Shown here one piece after another: positions 7,772 to 15,831 of a stretch of DNA of 33,399 bases. The notes beneath the pieces are model-generated. The model worked only from the letters and a program-made list of their open reading frames with translations. It was not told the origin of the DNA and did no database searches. This DNA is from DASSKW01 sp035690065 (lineage in GTDB: Bacteria; Pseudomonadota; Gammaproteobacteria; Natronospirales; REEB76). The DNA is taken from positions 1-33,399 of the forward strand of contig DASSKW010000124.1 in the NCBI GenBank assembly GCA_035690065.1, given 5' to 3'. Each line of letters opens with the position of its first letter. Within the stretch, counting starts at the first letter, position 1. The position numbers were made by a program, and so were the translations under genes.

Positions 7772-7970
7772 ATGTGTCCAAAGCATCTTGTTAAATACGT
7801 GATATTCACCATATCAGTTGTGGTTTGTGCATTTGTCTGGTCTGCCACTGCCTCGGCTGTGCCAAGCTTTGCCCGCCAGACGGGTATGCCTTGAGCAGCT
7901 TGTCATACCGTTCCGCCACAGCTGAATACCTTTGGGCGTGATTTCAAGCTGCATGAGTACTCTGATAGAA
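7772..7970 (+). pseudogene. Remnant of an exported cytochrome c-like gene
   Basis: From ATG 7772 the frame encodes a convincing signal peptide (basic MCPKHLVKY, a long hydrophobic core, ATASA cleavage region). Next come PSFARQTGMP, then TGA (7892-7894), then AACHTVPPQLNTFGRDFKL. This resembles the haem-binding N-terminus of exported cytochromes of the form GMxCxxCHTVFPxLxxFGRxFK. TGA stands exactly where the first Cys of CxxCH belongs, one base from TGC. Recognisable similarity stops near 7970, and the rest of the gene is absent. A TTGGAG-like ribosome site lies upstream. The remainder of the 478-base stretch 7664-8141 holds nothing else I can identify. Confidence 0.65.
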
Positions 7971-8141
7971 ATCAGCAGGCCAAGGTCCTGAGTACGGGGT
8001 TAATCACCAACCATGTTGCCCCTCTGAACAGAGGAACGGTTAGAAGAATCAATTTGAAAAGCTCGGAGACAATGCAGAGACCAGAAAGATTCACGGAGGA
8101 CCCGGGATCCCTGGCTCGGAGAAGGCGCAAGCAAGCGAATA

Positions 8142-8217
8142 TGGTGGGCCGTGACAGATTCGAACTGTCGACCAACTGGTTAAAAGCCAGCTGCTCTACC
8201 GGCTGAGCTAACGGCCC
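8142..8217 (-). tRNA. tRNA-Lys (anticodon TTT)
   Basis: On the minus strand, a 76-base cloverleaf runs from GGGCCGT to ACGGCCC plus ACCA, with a D-arm TAGCTCAGCCGGTAGAGC. The anticodon arm is GCTGG-CTTTTAA-CCAGT (TTT), and the T-arm contains GTTCGAATC. CCA is encoded. It follows queC on the same strand. A tRNA-Lys at this end of the tol-pal/que locus is also seen in pseudomonads, and E. coli has a Lys/Val tRNA cluster after its tol-pal operon. Confidence 0.97.
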
Positions 8218-8305
8218 GAATGAACTACAGCGGCGGAACAGCCTGCAACCGCACCCGAAATCCAAGGCGACGCATGATAGCGGAAGCCGCGATAATTACC
8301 AAATT

Positions 8306-8974
8306 TCAGCGATACCGCGTGGGGTCGGGAATCCCTGCTGCCTCGAACCCCTGGCGCCGCAGGCGGCAACTGTCGCAGCGACCGCAGGCATGGCCCTCCG
8401 CGTCCGCGCTATAACACGACACGGTCAAGGCGTAATCGACACCCAGCTTGGTTCCCCGGCGGATGATCTCGGCCTTGGACCACTCGATCAAGGGTGCGCG
8501 TATATAAAGCGGCTTGCCCTCCACGCCCATGCGGGTCCCGAGGTTGGCGACGTGCTCGAACGCAGCGATGAAAGCGGGCCGGCAGTCGGGATAACCCGAG
8601 TAATCCACTGCATTCACGCCGATGAAGATATCCTGGGCGCCCAGGACTTCGGCCCACCCGACCGCCACAGCCAGAAATATGGTGTTGCGCGCCGGTACAT
8701 AGGTGACCGGGATACCTTCGGATGGCTGATCGGGAACGGCGATACCGGCATCCGTCAGTGCAGACCCGCCGATCGACGACAAATCCAGGGCCACAGTCTT
8801 GTGTTCCACCGCACCTAACGCCGTCACAACCCGGGCGGCGGCGGCAAGCTCGGCCTGATGGCGCTGGCCATATGCAAAACTCAGCGCATAGCAGGTGTAA
8901 CCCTGCTCACGGGCAACCGCAAGGGTGGTGGCGGAATCGAGCCCACCCGAAACAAGGACGACTGCTTTCTTCAT
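8306..8974 (-). CDS. queC: 7-cyano-7-deazaguanine (preQ0) synthase
   Basis: A 222-residue PP-loop ATP pyrophosphatase. The P-loop SGGLDS lies at residues 9-14, and the C-terminal zinc site uses a set of cysteines (CYSADAEGHACGRCDSC). QueC converts 7-carboxy-7-deazaguanine plus ammonia and ATP to preQ0, the step after QueE on the way to queuosine in tRNA. The ATG at 8972-8974 is chosen because family homology begins at MKKAVVLVSGG; the open frame extends upstream into queE without similarity. It starts 13 bases after the queE stop and is followed by tRNA-Lys. Confidence 0.96.
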   Translation of the reverse strand: MKKAVVLVSGGLDSATTLAVAREQGYTCYALSFAYGQRHQAELAAAARVVTALGAVEHKTVALDLSSIGGSALTDAGIAVPDQPSEGIPVTYVPARNTIFLAVAVGWAEVLGAQDIFIGVNAVDYSGYPDCRPAFIAAFEHVANLGTRMGVEGKPLYIRAPLIEWSKAEIIRRGTKLGVDYALTVSCYSADAEGHACGRCDSCRLRRQGFEAAGIPDPTRYR

Positions 8975-8987
8975 GCTGGTTTGAGGG

Positions 8988-9683
8988 TTACTTTCCAGGC
9001 ACATTGCCCCAGAGATATTTATGTAACTGCACCTGTAACCGGACCGGCAACCGATCGGCGAGTATCCAGTCTGCCAGGTCACGAGCTTCAAGCTGACCGT
9101 GGCTGGGTGAAAACAGAACCTGACAACGAACAGCCAGCCGCTGCTGTTCCAGCAGCACACGTGCCCACTGATAATCATCACGGTCACAGATCACGAACTT
9201 GACTTGATCCTGGCTGCGTAATGCCGGAATGTTCTCCTGCAGATTGCGAGCCGATTCGCCCGAACCTGGCGTCTTGATATCCATCACCCGGATCACCCGC
9301 GAGTCGAGTTCCGCAATCGGCAATGCACCGCTGGTCTCGATAGATACCCGGTAGCCTGCATCGCAAAGTCGTGTCAGGAACGCAGCACAATTTTTCTGTG
9401 CCAACGGTTCGCCACCGGTAACAGTGACATAGCGCGACGAATATTTGGCGACTTCGCGCTCGATCTCGGAGAACTCCCGCCATTCTCCGCCATGAAACGC
9501 ATACGCAGTATCACAGTAACCACACCGCAAAGGGCAGCCGGTCAGTCGCACGAACACGGTCGGCCAACCGACAGTGTCGGCTTCACCTTGGATGGAAAAG
9601 AAAATCTCGGTAATCCGCAGACGCTGATCTGCCGGCAGGGTGTCGCGGCGAGTCGCCGTGGTCTCAGACATGGACATGCTCAC
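8988..9683 (-). CDS. queE: 7-carboxy-7-deazaguanine synthase (radical SAM)
   Basis: A compact radical-SAM enzyme of 231 residues (229 from the internal ATG) that contracts 6-carboxytetrahydropterin to 7-carboxy-7-deazaguanine in queuosine/preQ0 synthesis. CxxxCxxC is at C50, C54 and C57. The family motif FFSIQGE and the glycine-rich TVTGGEPL are present. The start is ambiguous: GTG at 9683, ATG at 9677 and ATG at 9671 all open the repeated MSMSMS N-terminus, and none has an outstanding ribosome site. It begins 7-13 bases after the cpoB stop, so it is probably expressed with the tol-pal operon. Confidence 0.95.
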   Translation of the reverse strand: MSMSMSETTATRRDTLPADQRLRITEIFFSIQGEADTVGWPTVFVRLTGCPLRCGYCDTAYAFHGGEWREFSEIEREVAKYSSRYVTVTGGEPLAQKNCAAFLTRLCDAGYRVSIETSGALPIAELDSRVIRVMDIKTPGSGESARNLQENIPALRSQDQVKFVICDRDDYQWARVLLEQQRLAVRCQVLFSPSHGQLEARDLADWILADRLPVRLQVQLHKYLWGNVPGK

Positions 9684-9690
9684 CCGCTGA

Positions 9691-10458
9691 CTAATGACCT
9701 TCTTTCTTCATACGCTGCAGGCGCTGCTTCGCATATCCGGCCGACCTGGAATCCGGGTACTTGCTGACGACCGAATCAAGCGTCTTGCGCGCAGCTTTCC
9801 AGTCCTTCATCTCATACTGCGCGTAACCCATCTTGAGCAGCGCATCCGGTGCCTTGCTCGAATCGGGATAGTTCTGGACTACCGCTTTGTAATTGACCAG
9901 CGCGCCCTGGAAATCACTTTGCTGGTAATGCGACTCCCCCATCCAGAATTCCGCATTCGGAACCAGCTGGCTCTGCGGGTATTGCTGTATGAATGCAGTG
10001 AAGCCGTTGATGGCATCGTCGTAACGACCCTGTTTCACCAGATTGAAATTCTTCTGGTATGCCGATCGCTCATCGGCATCATTGGCAGCGGGCTGGGCGG
10101 CCGTCGATGTATTGCCGTTACTGGCCTGGGAGTTACCGGTACCCAGTTCCAGTTTTTGCAGGCGTCTATCAAGGTCGAGATACAGATCCCGTTGCTGCTT
10201 CTTGGTGAGATCGACATTGTGCTCCAGTGTCTCCACATCGCCACGCAACTGCCGCAACTGATCCTGCTGGTCATCGATGCGCTGCGACATGCTGCTGAGG
10301 CTCTGGTTCTTGAACAACTGATCGAGGCGGTCCACGCGTGCTTCCAGTTGCTGCTGCCGGATCGCGTACGGATCATCCGGTTTCACCTGCATGGTACAAC
10401 CGGCCAGCAGGACGATCAGTCCTGCTGCCGGCAACATCGCTGTGCGATAAGATCTCAT
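9691..10458 (-). CDS. cpoB: CpoB (YbgF), Tol-Pal-associated TPR protein
   Basis: A 255-residue envelope protein. The N-terminal export signal ends in LLAGC, followed by a coiled-coil region (about 35-105) and then three TPR-like repeats in the C-terminal half (AYQKNFNLVKQGRYDDAI onward). CpoB coordinates Tol-Pal constriction with peptidoglycan synthesis during division. The signal sequence carries a lipobox (L18-A19-G20-C21), so this homologue is predicted to be lipidated, unlike the soluble periplasmic E. coli protein. Its ATG overlaps the pal stop (ATGA), indicating coupling. An Asn/Ser/Ala-rich linker separates the two domains. Confidence 0.93.
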   Translation of the reverse strand: MRSYRTAMLPAAGLIVLLAGCTMQVKPDDPYAIRQQQLEARVDRLDQLFKNQSLSSMSQRIDDQQDQLRQLRGDVETLEHNVDLTKKQQRDLYLDLDRRLQKLELGTGNSQASNGNTSTAAQPAANDADERSAYQKNFNLVKQGRYDDAINGFTAFIQQYPQSQLVPNAEFWMGESHYQQSDFQGALVNYKAVVQNYPDSSKAPDALLKMGYAQYEMKDWKAARKTLDSVVSKYPDSRSAGYAKQRLQRMKKEGH

Positions 10459-10982
10459 CGCAGGTACACGAGCACAGCGCGGCGATTCTTGGCCCAGGCA
10501 GCCTCGTCATGTCCTGCGTCGGCCGGATGCGCTTCGCCGTAACTGACGGTAGTCAACTGATCCGGGGCCACGCCCTGGAACAACAGGAAACGACGCACCG
10601 CCTGAGCCCGACGATCGCCCAGCGCGATGTTGTACTCGACGGTCCCACGCTCATCGGTATAGCCTTCGATGCGCATCTTCTGATTCGGATTCGCGATCAG
10701 ATATTTGGCGTGCGCAGTCAAGGTATCGAGAAACTCGGAACGGATGTTGCTCTTGTCGAAATCGAAATAGATCACGCGCTGTGCCAATACACTGCTGGGA
10801 TCATCCAGCGGGCTGACCTGGGCCGGTGCCGGCGCCTGGGTGGTAGCCGCTGCAGGTGCCGCCATGGTGGTGGGCGCGGGGGCCGGAGCAGCCGGCGGTG
10901 GAGTGGGTTTGACGGTCTTGGCACAACCCGCCATCACCAGCATCAAGCTCAGGGCCAGCGCTTCATAACGCAACATCTTCAT
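10455..10982 (-). CDS. pal: Peptidoglycan-associated lipoprotein Pal
   Basis: A 175-residue outer-membrane lipoprotein. The lipobox VMAGC has C20 as the lipidated residue. A Pro/Ala-rich linker (about 25-60) leads to an OmpA-like peptidoglycan-binding domain with the IEGYTDERGTVEYN and LGDRRAQAVRRFL motifs. Pal ties the outer membrane to the cell wall and partners TolB. The start ATG at 10980-10982 is chosen for its AGGAG ribosome site 8 nt upstream and the directly following signal peptide; a start at 11036 would place 18 unrelated residues before the signal. It lies 50 bases after tolB. Confidence 0.96.
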   Translation of the reverse strand: MKMLRYEALALSLMLVMAGCAKTVKPTPPPAAPAPAPTTMAAPAAATTQAPAPAQVSPLDDPSSVLAQRVIYFDFDKSNIRSEFLDTLTAHAKYLIANPNQKMRIEGYTDERGTVEYNIALGDRRAQAVRRFLLFQGVAPDQLTTVSYGEAHPADAGHDEAAWAKNRRAVLVYLR

Positions 10983-11032
10983 GTCTCTTCTCCTGTGCAA
11001 CAGAACCATTGAAAACAAACTGCCTAGACCGT

Positions 11033-12349
11033 TCAACCTCCCGGCGGAAACGGTCCCCAGACTGGCGCATGCACATCCACAGTGCTGCGATTCTCCGATA
11101 ATCTCTCTCTTACCTGCCCGTCTATCGATACCTCGGCCAACACGCCCTGTCCACGGTAATTGGCCTCATAGATAATCATAGCGCCATTCGGGGCAAAACT
11201 CGGCGATTTATCCAGGTCGCCATCGGTGAGGTTCTGCAAGACCCCGGTATTCAGGTCCATGCTGGCAATATGTAAATGCCCGTTTTCCCGGTGGACCATG
11301 GCAAGCGTGTGGCCATCGGGAGATATCCGCGGCCGGGCATTATAATTGCCGTCAAAGGTGATGCGCTGCGGTTCGCCGCCGCTCAGGCTGACCTTGTAAA
11401 TCTGCGCGGAACCGCCGCGGTCCGATGTGAAATACAGGCTACGCCCATCAGGTGACCAGACCGGCTCGGTATCGATTGCATCCGAAGTAGTGACGCGTCG
11501 CAGTTTGTGGCTTGCCAGATCCATGATGTACACGTCGGGATTGCCAGGTGAAGAGGACAACACCAGCGCTAACGATTTGCCATCGGGCGAGAATGCAGGT
11601 GCACTGTTAAGACCCGGTTGCTGGGTCAACAGCGTACGCACCCCACTATAGATATTCTGGATATAGATGGCCGGCTGTATGTGTTCGAATGAGACGTAAG
11701 CCAGTGATTTCCCGTCCGGCGACCAATCCGGAGAAAGGATCGGCTGGTCCGACTGAAACACAGTCTGCGCATTGGCGCCATCCGCATCCGCTACCACCAG
11801 CGCATAATGGGTCTTGGGGCTGCTGCCTGTGATCTCGACATACGCAATGTGTGTATCGAACGCACCGCGCTGCCCGGTCAGTTTCTGATAGATCATGTTG
11901 CTGATGATGTGCGCCGCATGCCGCAGTTGCTTGGGCCCAGTCAGGACGCTGTACCCCATCAGCTGCTGTCCGGTATAGACATTGAATAACTGGAATTCGA
12001 TCGAATAATTACCGGATGCAGCCGGTTTGATCCGGCCAATCACCAGATCGCTGACACCGAGTACTCGCCAATTGGTGAAATTGATGCCACTGGCTTCGGT
12101 CGGTTTCTCAAGCATGGACTTGGTCGCAATCGGCTTGAAGCGGCCGCTGCGCGTCAAGTCGGAACTGATGACACCCGCCACATCCTCGGATGGCATTGAA
12201 CCCTGAATCTGCCAGCCAAATGGCACGATCGCTACAGGCACCGCACTGTTCACACCTTGAGTGATTTCGATTTCCAGCGTGCCACGTGCTACCGCCAAAG
12301 GTAACAGTACCAGTAAAGAAATAATCATCAGTTTGCGTAAGCTCGACAT
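11033..12349 (-). CDS. tolB: TolB periplasmic beta-propeller of the Tol-Pal system
   Basis: A 438-residue protein with a Sec signal (about 1-22), an N-terminal alpha/beta domain (about 23-165) and a six-bladed propeller. The propeller is marked by repeated WSPDGKSLA, FSPDGKSLA, WSPDGRSLY and ISPDGHTLA motifs. TolB cycles between Pal and TolA to remodel Pal distribution during division. Its ATG overlaps the tolA stop by one base (TGATG). Length is typical. Confidence 0.97.
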   Translation of the reverse strand: MSSLRKLMIISLLVLLPLAVARGTLEIEITQGVNSAVPVAIVPFGWQIQGSMPSEDVAGVISSDLTRSGRFKPIATKSMLEKPTEASGINFTNWRVLGVSDLVIGRIKPAASGNYSIEFQLFNVYTGQQLMGYSVLTGPKQLRHAAHIISNMIYQKLTGQRGAFDTHIAYVEITGSSPKTHYALVVADADGANAQTVFQSDQPILSPDWSPDGKSLAYVSFEHIQPAIYIQNIYSGVRTLLTQQPGLNSAPAFSPDGKSLALVLSSSPGNPDVYIMDLASHKLRRVTTSDAIDTEPVWSPDGRSLYFTSDRGGSAQIYKVSLSGGEPQRITFDGNYNARPRISPDGHTLAMVHRENGHLHIASMDLNTGVLQNLTDGDLDKSPSFAPNGAMIIYEANYRGQGVLAEVSIDGQVRERLSENRSTVDVHAPVWGPFPPGG

Positions 12350-13161
12350 CAGTTACCCGCCTTGCATCCGGGACAAAAAGTGATCACCAGATTACGATCG
12401 AACAGAGAGGGGTCCGGTGGTGGCGGCAAGGGAGATGCCTTCAGAACCGCCGTCACGATGGATTGTCGCACAGCATCGTCACCATTGCATTGGGTAACAT
12501 TGGCATTCACCACTGCCCCGCCCGGAACCTGCTGTACATCCAGCTTGCAGTTGAGATCATCTGGCGCCGTCGGCGGCTTTATCCAGTTGTTCTGGATCTT
12601 GATCGCAATCAAGGCAACATATTGTTGGCGCAAGGATGCCAACCGTGCATCACGCGCTTTCTCCTCAGCCGCAATTTCGGCCTGTAACTGTTTATGTCGT
12701 CGTACAGTTTCGGCGCTCTGGCGCTGTTTCTCCTGCTGGGCGGCTTTCGCAGCTTCCGCCTTGAGTTTGGTGACTCGATCCTGTTCGGCCTGTGCTTGCG
12801 TCTGCAGATCAGCCAGTTTCTTGTCCAGCGCCGCCTGCGTCTGCGCCTGCTGCTGCTTGAGATCGGAAAGTTTCTGCTCTTCCTGCTGGCGTTGCTGTTT
12901 CGCGGCCTGGGCTTCCTGATCCAGTTTCTTCTGGGCAGCGAGCTTGCGCTGGTCTTCGGCTTTCAGCATATCCATCTGCTGCTTGATCAACGACTGATCG
13001 ACGACTGTCGCCTGCACCGGTTTGGCGTCCGGATTCTGTCCCAGCGATGGCAGGGTCGCGTTGGTCCAGTGCAGGCTCAGCATCAGCAAACCCAGAAATC
13101 CGCCATGCAATATCAGCGAATAAACCCAGGGCAGCAAGCGTCGAGTGGTGCTTTCCATCAC
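12349..13161 (-). CDS. tolA: TolA inner-membrane protein
   Basis: A 270-residue protein with one N-terminal membrane helix (about 10-31), a long Gln/Lys/Ala-rich helical domain II (about 60-175) and a C-terminal domain III with the paired cysteines of NCKLDV and VTQCNGDD. TolA uses TolQR-harnessed proton motive force to reach Pal/TolB in the outer periplasm. Two starts are possible: GTG at 13161, which overlaps the tolR stop by four bases, and the next codon ATG at 13158. The C-terminus ends with an extra CPGC pair (FCPGCKAGN), which I do not recognise as usual for the family. Confidence 0.94.
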   Translation of the reverse strand: MMESTTRRLLPWVYSLILHGGFLGLLMLSLHWTNATLPSLGQNPDAKPVQATVVDQSLIKQQMDMLKAEDQRKLAAQKKLDQEAQAAKQQRQQEEQKLSDLKQQQAQTQAALDKKLADLQTQAQAEQDRVTKLKAEAAKAAQQEKQRQSAETVRRHKQLQAEIAAEEKARDARLASLRQQYVALIAIKIQNNWIKPPTAPDDLNCKLDVQQVPGGAVVNANVTQCNGDDAVRQSIVTAVLKASPLPPPPDPSLFDRNLVITFCPGCKAGN

Positions 13162-13613
13162 TGGCCGTCCTGGATCCGCACTTGCGGCGGATTGTCCGGA
13201 TTGGTCTCCATACCCACGCTGGGTGCCCCTGCTGCCTGCAGCAACACCATGCCGCGCATGACTTCTTCGTAGCGTGCATCCTTGTCACCGCGCACCAGCA
13301 CATGGGTACCCGGTTTCAATTTGAGTACTGCAGTGACACGCGCGACCACTACGCGGGGGTCGAGTGGCTGATCGGTGTGCTCACCGATATTCAGGTAATA
13401 CTTGCCTTTGGCATCCACCGTCAGCACCACCGGTGTCTCGTCGGATTTGAGATTCAATGGTTTGGCGTTGGCCGCCGGCAGATCGACTTTTACACCTTCC
13501 GACAGCAAAGGTGCGGTGATCATGAAGATGATCAGCAATACCAGCATCACGTCAATGTAGGGCACCACATTGATCTCGCTCATCATGCGCCGTTTGCCGC
13601 GCCGCCGCGTCAT
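13158..13613 (-). CDS. tolR: TolR, proton-channel subunit of Tol-Pal
   Basis: A 151-residue ExbD/TolR family protein. A basic N-terminus (MTRRRGKRRMM) leads to one membrane helix with the proton-transfer aspartate D21 in NVVPYIDVMLVLL. The periplasmic domain follows. With TolQ it forms the motor that energises TolA. The start is 3 bases downstream of the tolQ stop, and the tolA start overlaps its stop. Confidence 0.97.
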   Translation of the reverse strand: MTRRRGKRRMMSEINVVPYIDVMLVLLIIFMITAPLLSEGVKVDLPAANAKPLNLKSDETPVVLTVDAKGKYYLNIGEHTDQPLDPRVVVARVTAVLKLKPGTHVLVRGDKDARYEEVMRGMVLLQAAGAPSVGMETNPDNPPQVRIQDGQ

Positions 13614-13616
13614 GCC

Positions 13617-14303
13617 TTACTGCCCCTGTGCGCCACGTGAGCCGACGTGACGCTGCAAGATCGTGGAAAATTCCTCAAGGAAACTGTCGAAGCGCGTTTC
13701 GAGACGCTCGACATGGTTGGCAAAGCGGTTGTAGGCGATCACGGCCGGGATCGCCGCAAACAGACCCATGGCGGTCGCGATCAAGGCTTCCGAGATACCA
13801 GGCGCCACCATCGCGATGGTGGCTTGCTGCACGTTGCCGAGTCCGTGAAACGCATTCATGATGCCCCACACCGTACCGAACAGACCCACATACGGACTGG
13901 TGGAACCGACTGTCGCCAGGAACGCCAGATGTTCTTCCAGCCGGTCGATCTCGCGGATCTGCGCACCGCGCATCGCGCGCCGTGCGCCTTCGATGACCTG
14001 TCCAGGCGCATCGCTTTGCTTGCGCAAGCGCGCGAACTCACTGAAGCCTGCCTCGAATATGCCTTCCATGCCGTATTCGGCGCCGGTACCACTGATCTCC
14101 TTATATATAGCCGCCAGTTCGCCGCCCGACCAGAAACGCTGCTCGAAGGCATCCGCTGCACTGCGTGCCTGCCTGAGCATGCGGTGCTTGCGAAAGATCA
14201 CCGCCCAGGAGGCGATGGAGGCTGCGATCAGTATCAGCAGTACGCATTTCACCACCAGGCTGGCATGCAGCGCGATCTCAAGGAAAGATTCTTGTCCATT
14301 CAT
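13617..14303 (-). CDS. tolQ: TolQ, proton-channel subunit of Tol-Pal
   Basis: A 228-residue MotA/TolQ/ExbB family protein with three membrane segments: about 15-37, then the pair at about 133-160 and 170-195. The second segment contains the conserved GLFGTVWGIMNAFHGL stretch, and the third contains APGISEALIATAMGLFAAIPAV. It forms the stator with TolR. Its ATG overlaps the ybgC stop (ATGA). Confidence 0.97.
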   Translation of the reverse strand: MNGQESFLEIALHASLVVKCVLLILIAASIASWAVIFRKHRMLRQARSAADAFEQRFWSGGELAAIYKEISGTGAEYGMEGIFEAGFSEFARLRKQSDAPGQVIEGARRAMRGAQIREIDRLEEHLAFLATVGSTSPYVGLFGTVWGIMNAFHGLGNVQQATIAMVAPGISEALIATAMGLFAAIPAVIAYNRFANHVERLETRFDSFLEEFSTILQRHVGSRGAQGQ

Positions 14304-14776
14304 CTGATTAACTCCGCCACGATTTCCTGCGGCAAGGGTCGGGGTTTGAAATTTTCCGTATCCACACAGGCTGCGCGTATCTCAGCTTCGCATATCAAAA
14401 CATCAGCTTCTCTGATCTGTTGCGCGAAGGTAAGACTGGCGCGACCTGTATCCGTAACGGTTACACTGACTACGAGCTGGGCATTGAACCGTGCCGCACG
14501 ACGATACTCGATATGGGCGGCAATCACCACGAACTGGACACCGAACCGCGTACGCAGCTCGTCCTGTTCGAAACCCAGCGCCCGCAACCATTCGGTACGC
14601 GCACGTTCCATGAAGCGCAGATAGTTGGCGTGATATACCACACCACCGGCATCGGTATCCTCGAAGTAAACCCGCACCGGCCAAACGAAGGTCGCCGATA
14701 ACCGATCCCTGTCTCTCGATGCTACCGTTCTGTGACCGTCCCGGGCGTGACCGGTTCCACGTTTTGATGCACCCAT
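14300..14776 (-). CDS. ybgC: YbgC, hot-dog acyl-CoA thioesterase
   Basis: A hot-dog-fold thioesterase of up to 158 residues. The 4-hydroxybenzoyl-CoA-thioesterase-type active-site motif YFEDTDAGGVVYHANY lies around residues 37-52. YbgC hydrolyses acyl-CoA/acyl-ACP and is linked to phospholipid metabolism at the head of tol-pal operons. The ATG at 14776, 3 bases after ruvB, gives a charged N-terminal extension of about 30 residues before the domain, so the true start may be a downstream alternative codon. The tolQ start overlaps its end. Confidence 0.93.
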   Translation of the reverse strand: MGASKRGTGHARDGHRTVASRDRDRLSATFVWPVRVYFEDTDAGGVVYHANYLRFMERARTEWLRALGFEQDELRTRFGVQFVVIAAHIEYRRAARFNAQLVVSVTVTDTGRASLTFAQQIREADVLICEAEIRAACVDTENFKPRPLPQEIVAELIR

Positions 14777-14779
14777 ATT

Positions 14780-15823
14780 TCAGACCTGGGTATCATCACT
14801 GAACAGGTCAGGCACCGGATCGCGCCGTGGCGGAGTCAGGCCGAAATGCTGATAAGCGAGCCGGGTAGCCACACGTCCGCGCGCCGTGCGCATGAGAAAA
14901 CCCTGCTGAATAAGATACGGCTCCAGGACATCCTCGATGGTGCCGCGCTCCTCGCCGATTGCGGCTGCCAGATTGTCGACGCCGACCGGGCCGCCGTCGA
15001 ATTTCTCGATCACGGCCATCAATAACTTGCGGTCCAGAACGTCGAAACCATGCACATCCACGTCCAGCATGTTCATGGCTTTGCGCGCAATATCCAGGGT
15101 GATGCGACCGTCGCCCTTCACTTCCGCATAATCCCGTACCCGGCGCAACAGACGATTGGCGATGCGCGGCGTGCCGCGTGCGCGTCCGGCAATCTCCTTG
15201 GCGCCTTCATTGTCGATGGAGAGCGATAGAATCCGCGCCGAGCGCATCACGATCTCGGTCAATTCAGCGTGACTGTAGAATTCCAACCGCTGCACGATCC
15301 CGAAACGATCCCGTAACGGCGAAGTCAGCAAACCAGCACGCGTCGTCGCGCCCACCAGTGTGAACGGCGGCAGATCGAGTTTGATGGAACGCGCAGCGGG
15401 ACCTTCACCGATCATGATGTCGAGCTTGTAGTCTTCCAGTGCCGGATACAGCACTTCTTCCACCACCGCGCTCAGACGATGGATCTCATCGACGAACAGC
15501 ACATCGTTTGGTTCCAGGTTGGTCAGCAATGCGGCCAGATCGCCAGGCCGTTCCAGCACCGGTCCCGAGGTCTGTCTCAGATTGACACCCATCTCATGCG
15601 CGATGATGTGGGCCAGCGTGGTCTTGCCCAGCCCCGGTGGGCCGAAGATCAACACATGATCCAGCGCCTCCGAGCGCTGGCGTGCGGCGCCGATGAAAAT
15701 TTCCATCTGCTCACGCACTGCCGGTTGGCCGATATAGTCAGCCAGCGTCCGCGGCCGGATGGCGCGATCCAGTGCTTCGTCTTCAGCGCTACCGTCGGCA
15801 GTCACGATCCGGTCCACGGCCAT
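14780..15823 (-). CDS. ruvB: RuvB Holliday-junction branch-migration ATPase
   Basis: A 347-residue AAA+ helicase. Walker A GPPGLGKTT lies at residues 61-69, the Walker B/DEIH stretch LFVDEIHRL near 113-121, sensor 1 GATTRAG follows, and a winged-helix C-terminus contains RTARGRVAT. Hexamers pull DNA through the RuvA-bound junction during recombinational repair. It starts 8 bases after ruvA and is followed closely by ybgC, so ruvCAB and tol-pal may share transcripts. Confidence 0.98.
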   Translation of the reverse strand: MAVDRIVTADGSAEDEALDRAIRPRTLADYIGQPAVREQMEIFIGAARQRSEALDHVLIFGPPGLGKTTLAHIIAHEMGVNLRQTSGPVLERPGDLAALLTNLEPNDVLFVDEIHRLSAVVEEVLYPALEDYKLDIMIGEGPAARSIKLDLPPFTLVGATTRAGLLTSPLRDRFGIVQRLEFYSHAELTEIVMRSARILSLSIDNEGAKEIAGRARGTPRIANRLLRRVRDYAEVKGDGRITLDIARKAMNMLDVDVHGFDVLDRKLLMAVIEKFDGGPVGVDNLAAAIGEERGTIEDVLEPYLIQQGFLMRTARGRVATRLAYQHFGLTPPRRDPVPDLFSDDTQV

Positions 15824-15831
15824 GCTTCACC

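Noticed and set aside
7892..7894. TGA in place of the first Cys of CxxCH could be a selenocysteine codon
   Set aside because: No selenocysteine insertion hairpin was recognised after it, haem attachment needs Cys, and the rest of the gene is missing. A TGC to TGA mutation in a decaying gene is simpler.
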